Part shown: piece after piece, positions 8,380 to 16,800 of the stretch
Position numbering within the stretch: position 1 is the first letter of the stretch
Layout: each line of letters starts with the position of its first letter
NCBI RefSeq assembly: GCF_002008165.1
Contig: NZ_MRDM01000017.1
Location: 749 to 64,748 of the forward strand
Origin: Rhizobium laguerreae
GTDB taxonomy: Bacteria > Pseudomonadota > Alphaproteobacteria > Rhizobiales > Rhizobiaceae
DNA: 64,000 bases
Direction of reading: 5' to 3'
Notes under the pieces: generated by a model
Databases searched by the model: none
What the model was told of the DNA's origin: nothing
Seen by the model: only the letters and a program-made list of their open reading frames with translations
Translations under genes and position numbers: made by a program

Positions 8380-9291
8380 ATGGCCGTCGTTTCCCCGAGC
8401 GAAACTGCAAACAAGGGTCGCTCCGACCTCGTTGCCTATGCGACGCTGTCGCTGATCTCGATCTTCTGCGCGGTGCCGTTCTTCTGGGTGCTGCTTGCCT
8501 CGCTCGACGGCAATGCCCAGCTTTTCCTGCATTGGCCGGAGCAGTGGACTTTCGCCAACTATATCAGGGTCTTCACCAAGGAGGACGGGGCGAAGTGGCT
8601 GTTCAACTCGCTCTTCGTGGTCGCTAGCGCGACGCTGCTCGTCATGGTGCTTTCCGGGCTCGGCGGTTATGCGCTGTCGCGCACCCGCGCTTGGTGGAAG
8701 CTGCCCTTCCTCTACGCGATCCTGCTCATCCGGGTGCTGCCGCCGACGGCGCTCGTCGTGCCGCTCTACAAGTTTCTGCTGACGTTGAACAATGCGGAAG
8801 CGGCAGTGCTCAGGCCGATCTTCGGCAGCTATGCGCGCGACATCATGCGCTGGACCGGCTTCATCGACGGTTATCTGGGGCTGATCTTGGTGCTTGCGAC
8901 GATGCAATTGCCGCTGGCGCTCTGGATCATGAAGACCTTCTTCGACGGGCTGCCGAAGGACTACGAGGAAGCGGCGCTGATGGACGGGGCAACACTGATA
9001 CAGCGCATCCGCCGGGTGCTGATCCCGCTGGCGCTGCCGGGGCTGGCTGCGGCCGGGCTTTTCGCCTTCATGTCGGCCTGGGGCGATTTCCTGCTGCCGC
9101 TGATCTTCCTGTCGTCGCCGGAGCTGCAGACACTGCCGCTCGGTCTTTTCCGCGCCTTCCTGCGCATCAACGAGATCGATTACGGCCTGCTGACCGCGCT
9201 GGCATTCATCTATCTGCTGCCTGCCGTCGTCGCCTTCGGTTTTGCGCGGCGCTTCCTCGTCCAGACATTCTCGGGCGGCGTGAAGGGCTGA
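8380..9291 (+). CDS. Sugar ABC transporter permease, MalG type
   Basis: This 303-residue permease has a helix near residues 20-45 (ATLSLISIFCAVPFFWVLLA), five further membrane segments and the EAA motif KDYEEAALMDGATLIQRIRRV, and ends FARRFLVQTFSGGVKG like other MalG-type subunits. The start ATG lies one base after the stop of the partner permease, so the two are translationally coupled. Loop lengths are normal for the family and no residue looks unusual. Confidence 0.93.
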   Translation: MAVVSPSETANKGRSDLVAYATLSLISIFCAVPFFWVLLASLDGNAQLFLHWPEQWTFANYIRVFTKEDGAKWLFNSLFVVASATLLVMVLSGLGGYALSRTRAWWKLPFLYAILLIRVLPPTALVVPLYKFLLTLNNAEAAVLRPIFGSYARDIMRWTGFIDGYLGLILVLATMQLPLALWIMKTFFDGLPKDYEEAALMDGATLIQRIRRVLIPLALPGLAAAGLFAFMSAWGDFLLPLIFLSSPELQTLPLGLFRAFLRINEIDYGLLTALAFIYLLPAVVAFGFARRFLVQTFSGGVKG

Positions 9292-9310
9292 GATCAAGAA
9301 AGAGAAACAG

Positions 9311-10393
9311 ATGATCAATCTCAGAAACGTTCGCAAATTCTACGGCGCGCTCGAGGTCATCAAGGGCGTCGACATCACCGTGGAAGACGGCGAGTTCGCA
9401 GTTTTCGTCGGCCCGTCCGGCTGCGGCAAGTCCACGCTGCTGCGGATGATCGCCGGCCTCGAAGGCATCGACAAGGGCGACCTCATCCTTAACGGCAAGC
9501 GCATCAACGACGTGCCGCCCGATAAGCGCGGTATCGCTATGGTGTTCCAGTCCTATGCGCTCTATCCGCATATGAGCGTTGCCGAAAACATCGGCTTCTC
9601 GCTCAGCCTGAAGAAGGTGCCGGAGGTGGAGATCCGCCGCCAGGTGGAAGGTGTAGCCGAGATCCTGCAGCTCACCGACTATCTCGACCGCCGCCCGGCC
9701 GCTCTTTCCGGTGGCCAGCGCCAGCGCGTGGCGATCGGCCGCGCCATCATCAAGAAACCGGCGCTGATCCTGTTCGACGAGCCGCTGTCGAACCTCGATT
9801 CGGCGTTACGCGTGCAGATGCGCGCCGAGTTGCAGCGCCTGCACCGCGAGCTGAAGGCGACCGTCGTCTACGTCACCCACGACCAGGTGGAGGCGATGAC
9901 GATGGCGGACCGTATCGTCGTGCTGAACAAGGGCGTCGTCGCTCAGCAGGGCGCGCCGATGGATCTCTACCATCAGCCCAATAACGAGTTTGTCGCAACC
10001 TTCATCGGCTCGCCAAAGATGAACGTGCTGCCGATGACGGCGACGCGCCGGGATGCGGGCAAGGTGCATCTGGAAAGCCCGCTCGGCCTTTCCATCGACC
10101 TTTCAGACGCCAATGGCGCCGTGCAGCAGGGCGATGCGAAGCTCGGCATCCGGCCGGAACATCTGAAGCTCGCACCCCAAGGGCAGGGCGATTTTTCGGC
10201 CGAGGTCGTCATCGTCGAGCGTTTGGGGGTGGAGACCTATCTGACAGTCGGTTCGCAGCAGCAGCCGATCGTCGTACGCACGGAAGGCGACATGACCATT
10301 CGCCCCGGCGATCGCGTGTCGCTGACTGCCGAGCGCGCCGGTTGCCATCTGTTTGATTCCGCCGGCCGGGTAATCCGTTCGGCAACCGCTTGA
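9311..10393 (+). CDS. Sugar ABC transporter ATP-binding protein (MalK/UgpC type)
   Basis: This 360-residue ATPase has Walker A GPSGCGKST (residues 34-42), signature ALSGGQRQR, Walker B ALILFDEP, D-loop LSNLDSAL and switch histidine YVTHDQVEA, followed by a C-terminal TOBE domain (IGSPKMNVLPM onward). It follows the permease pair by 19 bases with an AAGAAAGAGAA ribosome-site region. It supplies energy for the importer headed by the binding protein at 6091, and is followed by a ThuA-like gene 18 bases later in the same operon. Confidence 0.94.
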   Translation: MINLRNVRKFYGALEVIKGVDITVEDGEFAVFVGPSGCGKSTLLRMIAGLEGIDKGDLILNGKRINDVPPDKRGIAMVFQSYALYPHMSVAENIGFSLSLKKVPEVEIRRQVEGVAEILQLTDYLDRRPAALSGGQRQRVAIGRAIIKKPALILFDEPLSNLDSALRVQMRAELQRLHRELKATVVYVTHDQVEAMTMADRIVVLNKGVVAQQGAPMDLYHQPNNEFVATFIGSPKMNVLPMTATRRDAGKVHLESPLGLSIDLSDANGAVQQGDAKLGIRPEHLKLAPQGQGDFSAEVVIVERLGVETYLTVGSQQQPIVVRTEGDMTIRPGDRVSLTAERAGCHLFDSAGRVIRSATA

Positions 10394-10411
10394 AACACAT
10401 CGAGGAATGAC

Positions 10412-11161
10412 ATGACAATCAAGGTCACGATCTGGAACGAAGGGCGCCACGAGCAGGTCCACAAGGAAGTTCAGGATATCTATCCTGATCGTATCGACGG
10501 AGCGATCGCCGCCGGCATCGCCCATCCGGATTTCGAAATCCGCCGCGGCACGCTGGATGATCCTGACGAAGGCCTGCCGGACAGCATGCTCGATGATACC
10601 GACGTGCTGCTCTGGTGGGGGCATATGGCGCATGAGGAGGTCAGCGACGGGCTGATCGATCGCGTGCAGCAGCGCGTTCTGAAGGGCATGGGCCTGCTGG
10701 TCCTGCATTCCGGCCATCATTCCAAGCTCTTCCGCCGGCTGATGGGGACCAATGCCAACCTTTCCTGGCGCGAGACGCCGGAAGGCGACCTGGAGCGCGT
10801 CTGGGTGGTCAATCCCTCGCATCCGATCGCCGAGGGGCTGCCGCCCTATTTCGAGGTCAATGCCTCGGAAATGTATGGCGAGCCCTTCGATATTCCGCAG
10901 CCGGACGAGCTGGTGTTCATTTCCTGGTATTCCGGCGGCGAAGTGTTCCGCAGCGGCTGCACCTTTCAGCGCGGCCGCGGGCGCATCTTCTTTTTCAGCC
11001 CCGGCCACGAGACCTACCCGATCTATCACGACAAGACCGTGCATAAGGTGATCTCGAACGGCATCCGCTGGGCGCGGCAGAAACACACCGATGGCCGCGT
11101 CCTGGAGAACTGGCACCGCGCCGAGCCGCTGCACGGCCGCCCCGACAAGGTGAAGGTCTGA
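10412..11161 (+). CDS. ThuA-like protein (trehalose utilisation family)
   Basis: This 249-residue protein has the class I glutamine amidotransferase-like fold of ThuA. Conserved segments are VTIWNEGRHEQVHKEV at the N terminus, DVLLWWGHMAHEEV, MGLLVLHSGHHSKLFRRLMG, NPSHPIAEGLP, FISWYSGGEVFRSG and FFSPGHETYPIYHD. ThuA acts with the Gfo/Idh/MocA enzyme ThuB in trehalose and related disaccharide catabolism through 3-keto sugars in rhizobia and Agrobacterium. It ends an ABC sugar-import operon in the same position thuA takes after thuEFGK, but no thuB follows; a Gfo/Idh/MocA gene sits across the divergent promoter instead. Its stop is one base from the stop of the convergent lactonase gene. Exact substrate unknown. 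Confidence 0.88.
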   Translation: MTIKVTIWNEGRHEQVHKEVQDIYPDRIDGAIAAGIAHPDFEIRRGTLDDPDEGLPDSMLDDTDVLLWWGHMAHEEVSDGLIDRVQQRVLKGMGLLVLHSGHHSKLFRRLMGTNANLSWRETPEGDLERVWVVNPSHPIAEGLPPYFEVNASEMYGEPFDIPQPDELVFISWYSGGEVFRSGCTFQRGRGRIFFFSPGHETYPIYHDKTVHKVISNGIRWARQKHTDGRVLENWHRAEPLHGRPDKVKV

Positions 11162-11162
11162 T

Positions 11163-12074
11163 CTATGGATATTGCGCGCCGGTCGTCTTGATATAGATCG
11201 AATAGACCGAACGCGTCGCGGTGATGAAGAGCCGGTTTTTCTTGAGGCCGCCGAAGGTGAGGTTGGACACCGTCTGCGGCACCCTGATCTTGCCGAGCAG
11301 GGTGCCGTCGGGCGAAAAGCAGTGCACACCGTCTGAGGCACTCGTCCAGAGATTGCCGGCGACATCGAAACGAAAACCGTCGGGATGGCCGACATCGAGG
11401 CTGCAGAAATAGCGGCTGTTGGCAAGCGCCCTGCCGTCGGTGACGTCGAAAACGCGGATATGGCGCGGCACTTCATGTTTTGCGGAGCCTGAATCGGCAA
11501 TATAAAGCTTCGTCTCATCGGGCGAGAAGGCAAGGCCGTTCGGCTGGATGAAATCCTCGACGACGGCGTCGATCGCTCCGCTTGCCGGGTCGATCCGGTA
11601 GACGTTGCGCGTGGGCTGCTCGGGCTCGGCCTTGTGGCCCTCGTAATCCGACAGGATGCCGTAGGTCGGATCGGTGAACCAGACCCCGCCGTCGGAGTGC
11701 ACGACGACGTCGTTCGGCGAGTTCAGCCGCTTGCCTTGGTAGCTGTCGGCGAGAATGGTGATGGTGCCGTCCGTCTCGGTGCGGGTGACACGGCGGCCGC
11801 CATGTTCGCAGGAGACCAGCCGTCCCTGCCGGTCGCGGGTGTTGCCATTGACGTAGTTGGAGGGCGAGCGGAAGACGGAGACGGTCCCATCCGGTGTCCA
11901 GCGCATCATGCGTTCATTCGGGATATCGCTCCACAGAAGGCAGTTCAGATCGGAAAACCAGACCGGGCCTTCCGTCCAGCGGCAGCCGGAATAAAGCTCC
12001 TCGAGGCCGGCGCTGCCGATGACCATTGCACCGAAGCGTTCGTCGCGGATCTCATAAATCGGATTGTCGCCCAT
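11163..12074 (-). CDS. SMP-30/gluconolactonase family protein
   Basis: This 303-residue protein is predicted to be a six-bladed beta-propeller of the SMP-30/LRE group, whose members hydrolyse sugar lactones using one divalent metal. The expected metal ligands appear in TEGPVWF (Glu), NSPNDVVV (Asn) and GHPDGFRFD (Asp). There is no signal peptide, so it is cytoplasmic. It follows the SDR at 12169-12990 on the same strand with the ribosome site GGGAGGAAACTGGC. An SDR that oxidises a sugar to a lactone followed by a lactonase is a common catabolic pair. It is convergent with the ThuA-like gene with no room for a terminator. Confidence 0.88.
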   Translation of the reverse strand: MGDNPIYEIRDERFGAMVIGSAGLEELYSGCRWTEGPVWFSDLNCLLWSDIPNERMMRWTPDGTVSVFRSPSNYVNGNTRDRQGRLVSCEHGGRRVTRTETDGTITILADSYQGKRLNSPNDVVVHSDGGVWFTDPTYGILSDYEGHKAEPEQPTRNVYRIDPASGAIDAVVEDFIQPNGLAFSPDETKLYIADSGSAKHEVPRHIRVFDVTDGRALANSRYFCSLDVGHPDGFRFDVAGNLWTSASDGVHCFSPDGTLLGKIRVPQTVSNLTFGGLKKNRLFITATRSVYSIYIKTTGAQYP

Positions 12075-12168
12075 GCCAGTTTCCTCCCTGAATGCTGCCG
12101 CCTCTTCCTAGCGATAATTCCTGAGAGGTGCCAGAGCCCGGCGATGGAAATGCCGGGTTCCGGTTTCT

Positions 12169-12990
12169 TCAAAGGGCGGCCTCTGGATGCGGCGAGCCGT
12201 CGTAAGCGCCCCAGATCGACTGGTCGAAGCAGATGACCGAGCCGCTCATCAGGCCGGATTCGGACGACGATAGGTAAGCGCAGGCGCGCGCCACCTCGTG
12301 CGGATCGACGAGGCGGCCGAAGGGCTGGCTTGCCGCCGCCTTCTCCAGCCAGTCGGCGGGGGCATCGTGATATTCGCGCTGGATCCGGTCTTCGCCCTCG
12401 GAGGCCATCCAGCCGATGTTCAGACCATTGACGCGGATGCGGTTGCGCAGGAGCGCGTAGGCTGTGTTCTTTGTCAAAGTTTCCAGCGCGCCCTTGGAGG
12501 CGCAATAGGCGGCGATGAAGGGCTGGCCGGCTTTGGCTGACATCGAGCCAATATTGACGACCGTACCCTCGATTTTTTCGCGGCGCATGACCTTCACCGC
12601 CTCCTGCATCAGGAAAAACGGCGCGCGAACATTGACGGCGAACATGGCGTCGAAGAGCTCCGGGCTGGTGTCGAGGATGGTGCCGCGATCGGTGATGGCG
12701 GCGGCATTGACCAGCGCGTCGACGCGGCCGAAGGTCTCGTCACAGGCGCGCACGACATTCTGTGCATCCTCGACCTTGCCGAGGTCGGCCTTGACGTAGA
12801 CGATCCTGGCGCCGGTCGCAGCCGAAATCTCCGCCGCCTTCGCATTGCCCTTGGTTTCATTGCGGCCGCAGATGATGATGCCTTCCGCGCCGCGTTCGGC
12901 GAAGAGGCGGGCAATGGTCGCGCCCAACCCTTGCGTGCCGCCGGTGACGATGGCGATCTTGCCGTCGAGGCGGCCGTGGTCTGTGCTCAT
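12169..12990 (-). CDS. SDR family oxidoreductase
   Basis: This 273-residue classical short-chain dehydrogenase has the cofactor motif TGGTQGLG (about residues 16-23), the NAAA motif, catalytic serine in NIGSMSA and the YCASK active-site pair at about 164-168. The C terminus (VICFDQSIWGAYDGSP) is unlike the usual 'DGG' ending and may shape the substrate pocket. It lies between the lactonase and the oxygenase genes on the same strand, in a cluster that looks like sugar or polyol degradation. The substrate is not evident. A RIME-type repeat separates it from the upstream oxygenase gene. Confidence 0.88.
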   Translation of the reverse strand: MSTDHGRLDGKIAIVTGGTQGLGATIARLFAERGAEGIIICGRNETKGNAKAAEISAATGARIVYVKADLGKVEDAQNVVRACDETFGRVDALVNAAAITDRGTILDTSPELFDAMFAVNVRAPFFLMQEAVKVMRREKIEGTVVNIGSMSAKAGQPFIAAYCASKGALETLTKNTAYALLRNRIRVNGLNIGWMASEGEDRIQREYHDAPADWLEKAAASQPFGRLVDPHEVARACAYLSSSESGLMSGSVICFDQSIWGAYDGSPHPEAAL

Positions 12991-13062
12991 GTGGTTCCTC
13001 CATTTGCGATGACATACGAATGGCCTCCCGCGGGTGCGGAAGTTTTTTATGTCAGTGCGGAT

Positions 13063-13178
13063 GCCCCCTCATCCGCCTGCCGGCACCTTCTCCCCGCTGG
13101 GGAGAAGAGATTCGCAGCAACGTCTCGATTTCCCTTCTCCCCTCGGGGAGAAGGTGCCCGTAGGGCGGATGAGGGGGC
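13063..13178. repeat. RIME-like rhizobial intergenic mosaic element
   Basis: Fifteen-base outer arms GCCCCCTCATCCGCC (13063-13077) and GGCGGATGAGGGGGC (13164-13178) enclose a second perfect pair, GCACCTTCTCCCCG (13083-13096) and CGGGGAGAAGGTGC (13144-13157). Each inner half is itself palindromic (CTTCTCCCC-GCT-GGGGAGAAG). This structure matches the published Rhizobium intergenic mosaic elements. It lies between the SDR start (12990) and the oxygenase stop (13192). A single half-element recurs at 50126-50146. Confidence 0.88.
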
Positions 13179-13191
13179 TCCAGCCTCCAAG

Positions 13192-14379
13192 TTAGCTCAA
13201 CTTCTTGCCCGCCTGCTCGGCAAGTGCTGCCGTAAAGGCTGCATCGCTCCAGCCTTCCTTCAGCGCCTCATGCATCAGCTGCGCCTGTGTCTTCGGCGCC
13301 AGTCCGCCGAGCGGCGGGTCGCGGTCGAGGTTGGTCGGGAAGGAGTAGCCCTCGGCACAGGCGGCGACGGCGTTGGCGATTTCGTCAGGCGAGAGCCTGC
13401 CCTGCAAGGCCTTCAAGGCGGGAAACAGCCTGGCGGTCATCCTCTCGCGATTGACGGTTTCCATTGCCCGGCCGAAGGCGGAGGAGACCTGCAGGAGGTT
13501 GGCGACACGTTTGATGTCGGCCGAGCGGTTGGTGCCGGCGGCGTGGAAGAGGGCGGGATTGAAGAAGACGACGTCACCCTTTTCGAGTGGCAGCTGGACA
13601 TGGTTGGTCTCGAAATAGTCCCGGAACTCCTGCCGCTTCAGCGCGAGATAGCCCGGTACATAGGTCTGGCTGTACGGCAGGAAGAGCGTCGGGCCACTTT
13701 CGAGCGGCATATCGCAATGGGCAACCGCACCCTGCAATGTCAGTACCGGCGAGAGCCGATGTACATGTGCCGGGAACTGCTCGATTACCTTTGAGGACTG
13801 AAAGCCGAGATGGTAGTCGCGATGCGCCGACTGCGCCGAACCGCCCGGATTGACGCGGTTGACCTGCGCCGTCATCTGGTAGCTCGGACCGAGCCATGCT
13901 TCGCTGGCCAGAGCGACGATGGTGTTGCCGTAATATTCGGCGAAATTTGTCGGATCGGCGAGGCAATGTTTTTCCAGCGAGTTCCAGATACGGTCGTTGG
14001 CACCGGGCTTGGCGAAGTGATCGCCGCCCCCGGTCGAGGTGCGGTGCTGTTCCTCGATGATCGCATCGAAGATCGTGCTGGCGCGGTCGATGATGCCGGT
14101 GTCTTCGGAAGCGCGCTTGAACACGACGACACCAGGACCCTCGCCGAAGGCGTCACAGATTTCCGCCAGCACGGCGCGTCGGCCTTCTGGCGTTGCGGCC
14201 GCCGTCATCACCTTGCGGCTGTCATAGATCAGCACGTTTTTTTCGACCGCAGACGCCGAGGGGTAATCGGTAAGTGCCGTCGTCTTTTCCGCAAGGGCGC
14301 GAAACTCATCGAGATCGCAGGCGTCTTCGCTCAGCCAGACGCGGTCAGCGCGCAGTTTCTGCTGGTTGTCGGTTTTCAT
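13192..14379 (-). CDS. Phytanoyl-CoA dioxygenase (PhyH) family Fe(II)/2-oxoglutarate oxygenase
   Basis: This 395-residue protein has the features of a PhyH-type double-stranded beta-helix oxygenase. A HRD iron-binding triad start occurs in SAHRDYHLGF, the distal iron histidine lies in FFNPALFHAAGTNRS, and an arginine shortly after it (ADIKRVANLLQ) could bind 2-oxoglutarate. PhyH-family enzymes hydroxylate small molecules; bacterial members have very varied substrates. The gene diverges from a LacI regulator at 14475 and precedes an SDR and a lactonase on its own strand, suggesting a role in a carbohydrate pathway instead of lipid metabolism. That role is inferred from context. Ribosome site GGGAGGAGCCCGCC precedes ATG 14379. 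Confidence 0.85.
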   Translation of the reverse strand: MKTDNQQKLRADRVWLSEDACDLDEFRALAEKTTALTDYPSASAVEKNVLIYDSRKVMTAAATPEGRRAVLAEICDAFGEGPGVVVFKRASEDTGIIDRASTIFDAIIEEQHRTSTGGGDHFAKPGANDRIWNSLEKHCLADPTNFAEYYGNTIVALASEAWLGPSYQMTAQVNRVNPGGSAQSAHRDYHLGFQSSKVIEQFPAHVHRLSPVLTLQGAVAHCDMPLESGPTLFLPYSQTYVPGYLALKRQEFRDYFETNHVQLPLEKGDVVFFNPALFHAAGTNRSADIKRVANLLQVSSAFGRAMETVNRERMTARLFPALKALQGRLSPDEIANAVAACAEGYSFPTNLDRDPPLGGLAPKTQAQLMHEALKEGWSDAAFTAALAEQAGKKLS

Positions 14380-14474
14380 GGCGGGCTCCTCCCTCTTTCC
14401 AATGGAGGCACTATACGCCGCGATGCCAGGTGTTATAGATCAGAAATCCATCAAAAAACCATCAGGCCGGTCAT

Positions 14475-15500
14475 ATGGCACATCTCTTTCTCGTCAAGGA
14501 TATCGCCTTCCAGGCAGGGCTCAGCACCGCGACCGTCGACCGGGTGCTGAACGGCAGACCGGGTGTGCGCCGGCAGACCGAGATGCGGGTGAAGGCGGCG
14601 ATCGCGGAGCTTGAGAAGCAGCAGGCCGGGGCGATGGGCAGCGGCCGCATGCTGGCGATCGATATCGTCATGGAGACGCCGCAGCGTTTCAGCGATGCGG
14701 TGCGGGCAGCCTTCGAGGCCGAGATGGCGACCTTCCTGCCAGGCGTTTTCCGCTGCCGGTTCCATTTTGCCGAGGTGATGAAGCCGGCCGAGCTGGTGCA
14801 GCTTCTCGATCGCATCCGGCTGCGCGGCACGCACGGCATCGTGCTCAAGGCGCCTGACGTCGCCGAGGTGGCGGCCGCCGTCGCGCGGGCGGATGCGGCC
14901 GGTATTCCTGTCGTGACGCTGGTGACCGACCTGCCGAATTCGGCCCGCATCGCCTATGCCGGCGCCGACAACCGGGCGGCGGGAGAGACCGCCGCCTATC
15001 TGATCGGCGAATTCCTCGGCAGTGATGGTGGCAAGGTGCTGGTGACGCTGTCGAGCGGCCGGTTTCGCGGCGAGGAGGAGCGCGAAATCGGCTTTCGCCG
15101 CGTCATCCGCGCCCGCTATCCCGATATCGGCATTACCGAGATCAGCGAGGGCCACGGCACCGATGCGGCGACGGGAACGCTTGCCGCGGTAGCGCTTGCG
15201 GCAGATCCTGCCATTAACGCCGTCTATTCGATCGGCGGCGGCAACCGGGCGGTGCTTGCGGCCTTCGACGCGGCCAAGCGCCCCGTCCGTGTTTTCGTCG
15301 CCCATGATCTCGATGCAGATAATCGCGCCCTGCTTGCGGCGCGTCGGATCGGCTTCGTGCTGCATCATGATCTCAGAACCGATGCGCGTTCGGCCTTCCG
15401 GGCGATCATCAGCCGGGCGACTGCCTTGCCGCGCGCGGTTACGCCCTCGCTTTCATCAGTCGAAATCGTCACGCCCTACAATATGCCCGCGGCCGATTGA
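14475..15500 (+). CDS. LacI family transcriptional regulator
   Basis: This 341-residue regulator has a LacI-type headpiece at the extreme N terminus (VKDIAFQAGLSTATVDRVLN, then GRPGVRRQTEMRVKAAIAEL) and a periplasmic-binding-like effector domain (IPVVTLVTDLPNSARIAYAG, YSIGGGNRAVLAAF). The recognition helix TVDRVLNGR is a variant seen in several rhizobial sugar regulators. It diverges from the PhyH-family gene, with only 95 bases between starts, so it probably controls the oxygenase-SDR-lactonase genes. A perfect GCCAATTGGC palindrome just after its stop (15501-15510) is of unknown meaning. Confidence 0.9.
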   Translation: MAHLFLVKDIAFQAGLSTATVDRVLNGRPGVRRQTEMRVKAAIAELEKQQAGAMGSGRMLAIDIVMETPQRFSDAVRAAFEAEMATFLPGVFRCRFHFAEVMKPAELVQLLDRIRLRGTHGIVLKAPDVAEVAAAVARADAAGIPVVTLVTDLPNSARIAYAGADNRAAGETAAYLIGEFLGSDGGKVLVTLSSGRFRGEEEREIGFRRVIRARYPDIGITEISEGHGTDAATGTLAAVALAADPAINAVYSIGGGNRAVLAAFDAAKRPVRVFVAHDLDADNRALLAARRIGFVLHHDLRTDARSAFRAIISRATALPRAVTPSLSSVEIVTPYNMPAAD

Positions 15501-15565
15501 GCCAATTGGCTTTCCTTCGATGTCGAATTCGCGCTACAGCTTTGGCACGAGTTTAGGTGAGCGAC

Positions 15566-16783
15566 ATGGATTACAGCGACGTCAGCACGATTGCAGCCTG
15601 GATTACGGAGCAGGGACTGAAAGGCGTTTCGGAGGCCGAACTCATGACCGGTTTCTGCTCGGCTTGCCGGGATGCCGGCCTGCCGCTCGACCGCGGTCTG
15701 GCGCTGATGGATACGCTGCATCCGGTGCATGAGGGCCGCGCCTTCCGCTGGGACAGCATCGAGGAAATCCAGACCGAGTTCGAATATGGTCCGACGATCT
15801 CGGGGGAGGCGGCGTCGAACTGGCAGCGTTCGGCTTTCTTTCATCTTTGGTCTCGCAACGAGCGGGAGATACGCCGGCGTCTCGGCTTCGGCGATCCGAT
15901 CGATTTCTCCATGCTCGATACGATCGCTGAAGCCGGTCACACGGATTTCGTGGCGATGATGCATCGTTTTTCCGAGGCCGGCACGATCGGCGAGATGGAT
16001 TGTTTCTTCTCGCATTTCGCGACGAAACATTCTGAGGGCTTTTCCGACCACGACCTCGCCATCCTGCGCAAGCTGGTGCCGGTGCTGGGGCTGGCGATCA
16101 AATGCATCGCGCTCGGGCGTATCGCCCGCACCATCGCTGAGGTCTATCTCGGCGAGGACGCCGCGCGCCAGGTGATGGAAGGCAAGATCAGCCGCGGCAA
16201 ATCGGAGCGGATTTCCGCGGCACTCTGGTTTTCCGACCTGCTGAACTACACGAAGATCTCCGACAGCGTGCCGCCGGAGGAGATCATCCCCCTGCTTAAC
16301 GACTATAGCGAGGCGGTGATCACGGCGATCCACGAGTCCGGCGGCAACGTGCTGAAGCTGATCGGCGACGGTGTGCTCGCCATCTTCAAGGGCGAGGTGC
16401 CGGCGGAGACCTGTCGTGCGGCGCTGAGCGCCGAATCGCTGCTGCGGGAAAAGCTCACTACGCTGAATGCCGCGCGTGCGGCTGACGGCCGGGCGACGAC
16501 CGACGTCTATATCGGCCTGCATATCGGTGATGTCTTCTACGGCAATATCGGGAGCCAGGATCGGTTGGACTTCACCGTCATCGGGCCTGCTGTCAACGAG
16601 GTCAGCCGGATCGCCTCGATGTGTCGTTCCGTTGATCTCAACCTGTTGATCTCCTCCGATTTCGCCGCGGCGATTCCGGAGCAGCAGCGTACCGCCCTCG
16701 CCTGCGTCGGACGCTATGCGTTGCGCGGCGTGCAGCGGGCGCAGGAACTGTATACCCTCGACAGTGCCCAGCTGAACGGCTGA
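15566..16783 (+). CDS. Class III adenylate cyclase
   Basis: The 405-residue protein has an uncharacterised N-terminal half (about 1-200) and a class III cyclase domain at about 210-390. Metal-binding aspartates lie in WFSDLLNYT and LIGDGVLAIF, the adenine-specifying lysine in VLKLIGDG and its partner aspartate in RLDFTVIG, and the transition-state Asn and Arg in NEVSRIAS. The site is therefore complete and specific for ATP. No membrane helix is visible, so it should be cytosolic. I chose ATG 15566 because AGGTGA at 15555-15560 is 5 bases away; GTG 15557 is an alternative. Rhizobia carry many such cyclases, and the input signal of this one is unknown. Confidence 0.9.
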   Translation: MDYSDVSTIAAWITEQGLKGVSEAELMTGFCSACRDAGLPLDRGLALMDTLHPVHEGRAFRWDSIEEIQTEFEYGPTISGEAASNWQRSAFFHLWSRNEREIRRRLGFGDPIDFSMLDTIAEAGHTDFVAMMHRFSEAGTIGEMDCFFSHFATKHSEGFSDHDLAILRKLVPVLGLAIKCIALGRIARTIAEVYLGEDAARQVMEGKISRGKSERISAALWFSDLLNYTKISDSVPPEEIIPLLNDYSEAVITAIHESGGNVLKLIGDGVLAIFKGEVPAETCRAALSAESLLREKLTTLNAARAADGRATTDVYIGLHIGDVFYGNIGSQDRLDFTVIGPAVNEVSRIASMCRSVDLNLLISSDFAAAIPEQQRTALACVGRYALRGVQRAQELYTLDSAQLNG

Positions 16784-16800
16784 GTTCTTGACTGCAAGGG

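Noticed and set aside
15501..15510. GCCAATTGGC palindrome directly after the LacI stop codon
   Set aside because: Short perfect palindromes of this length occur by chance; it lies downstream of the regulator gene and before an unrelated cyclase.
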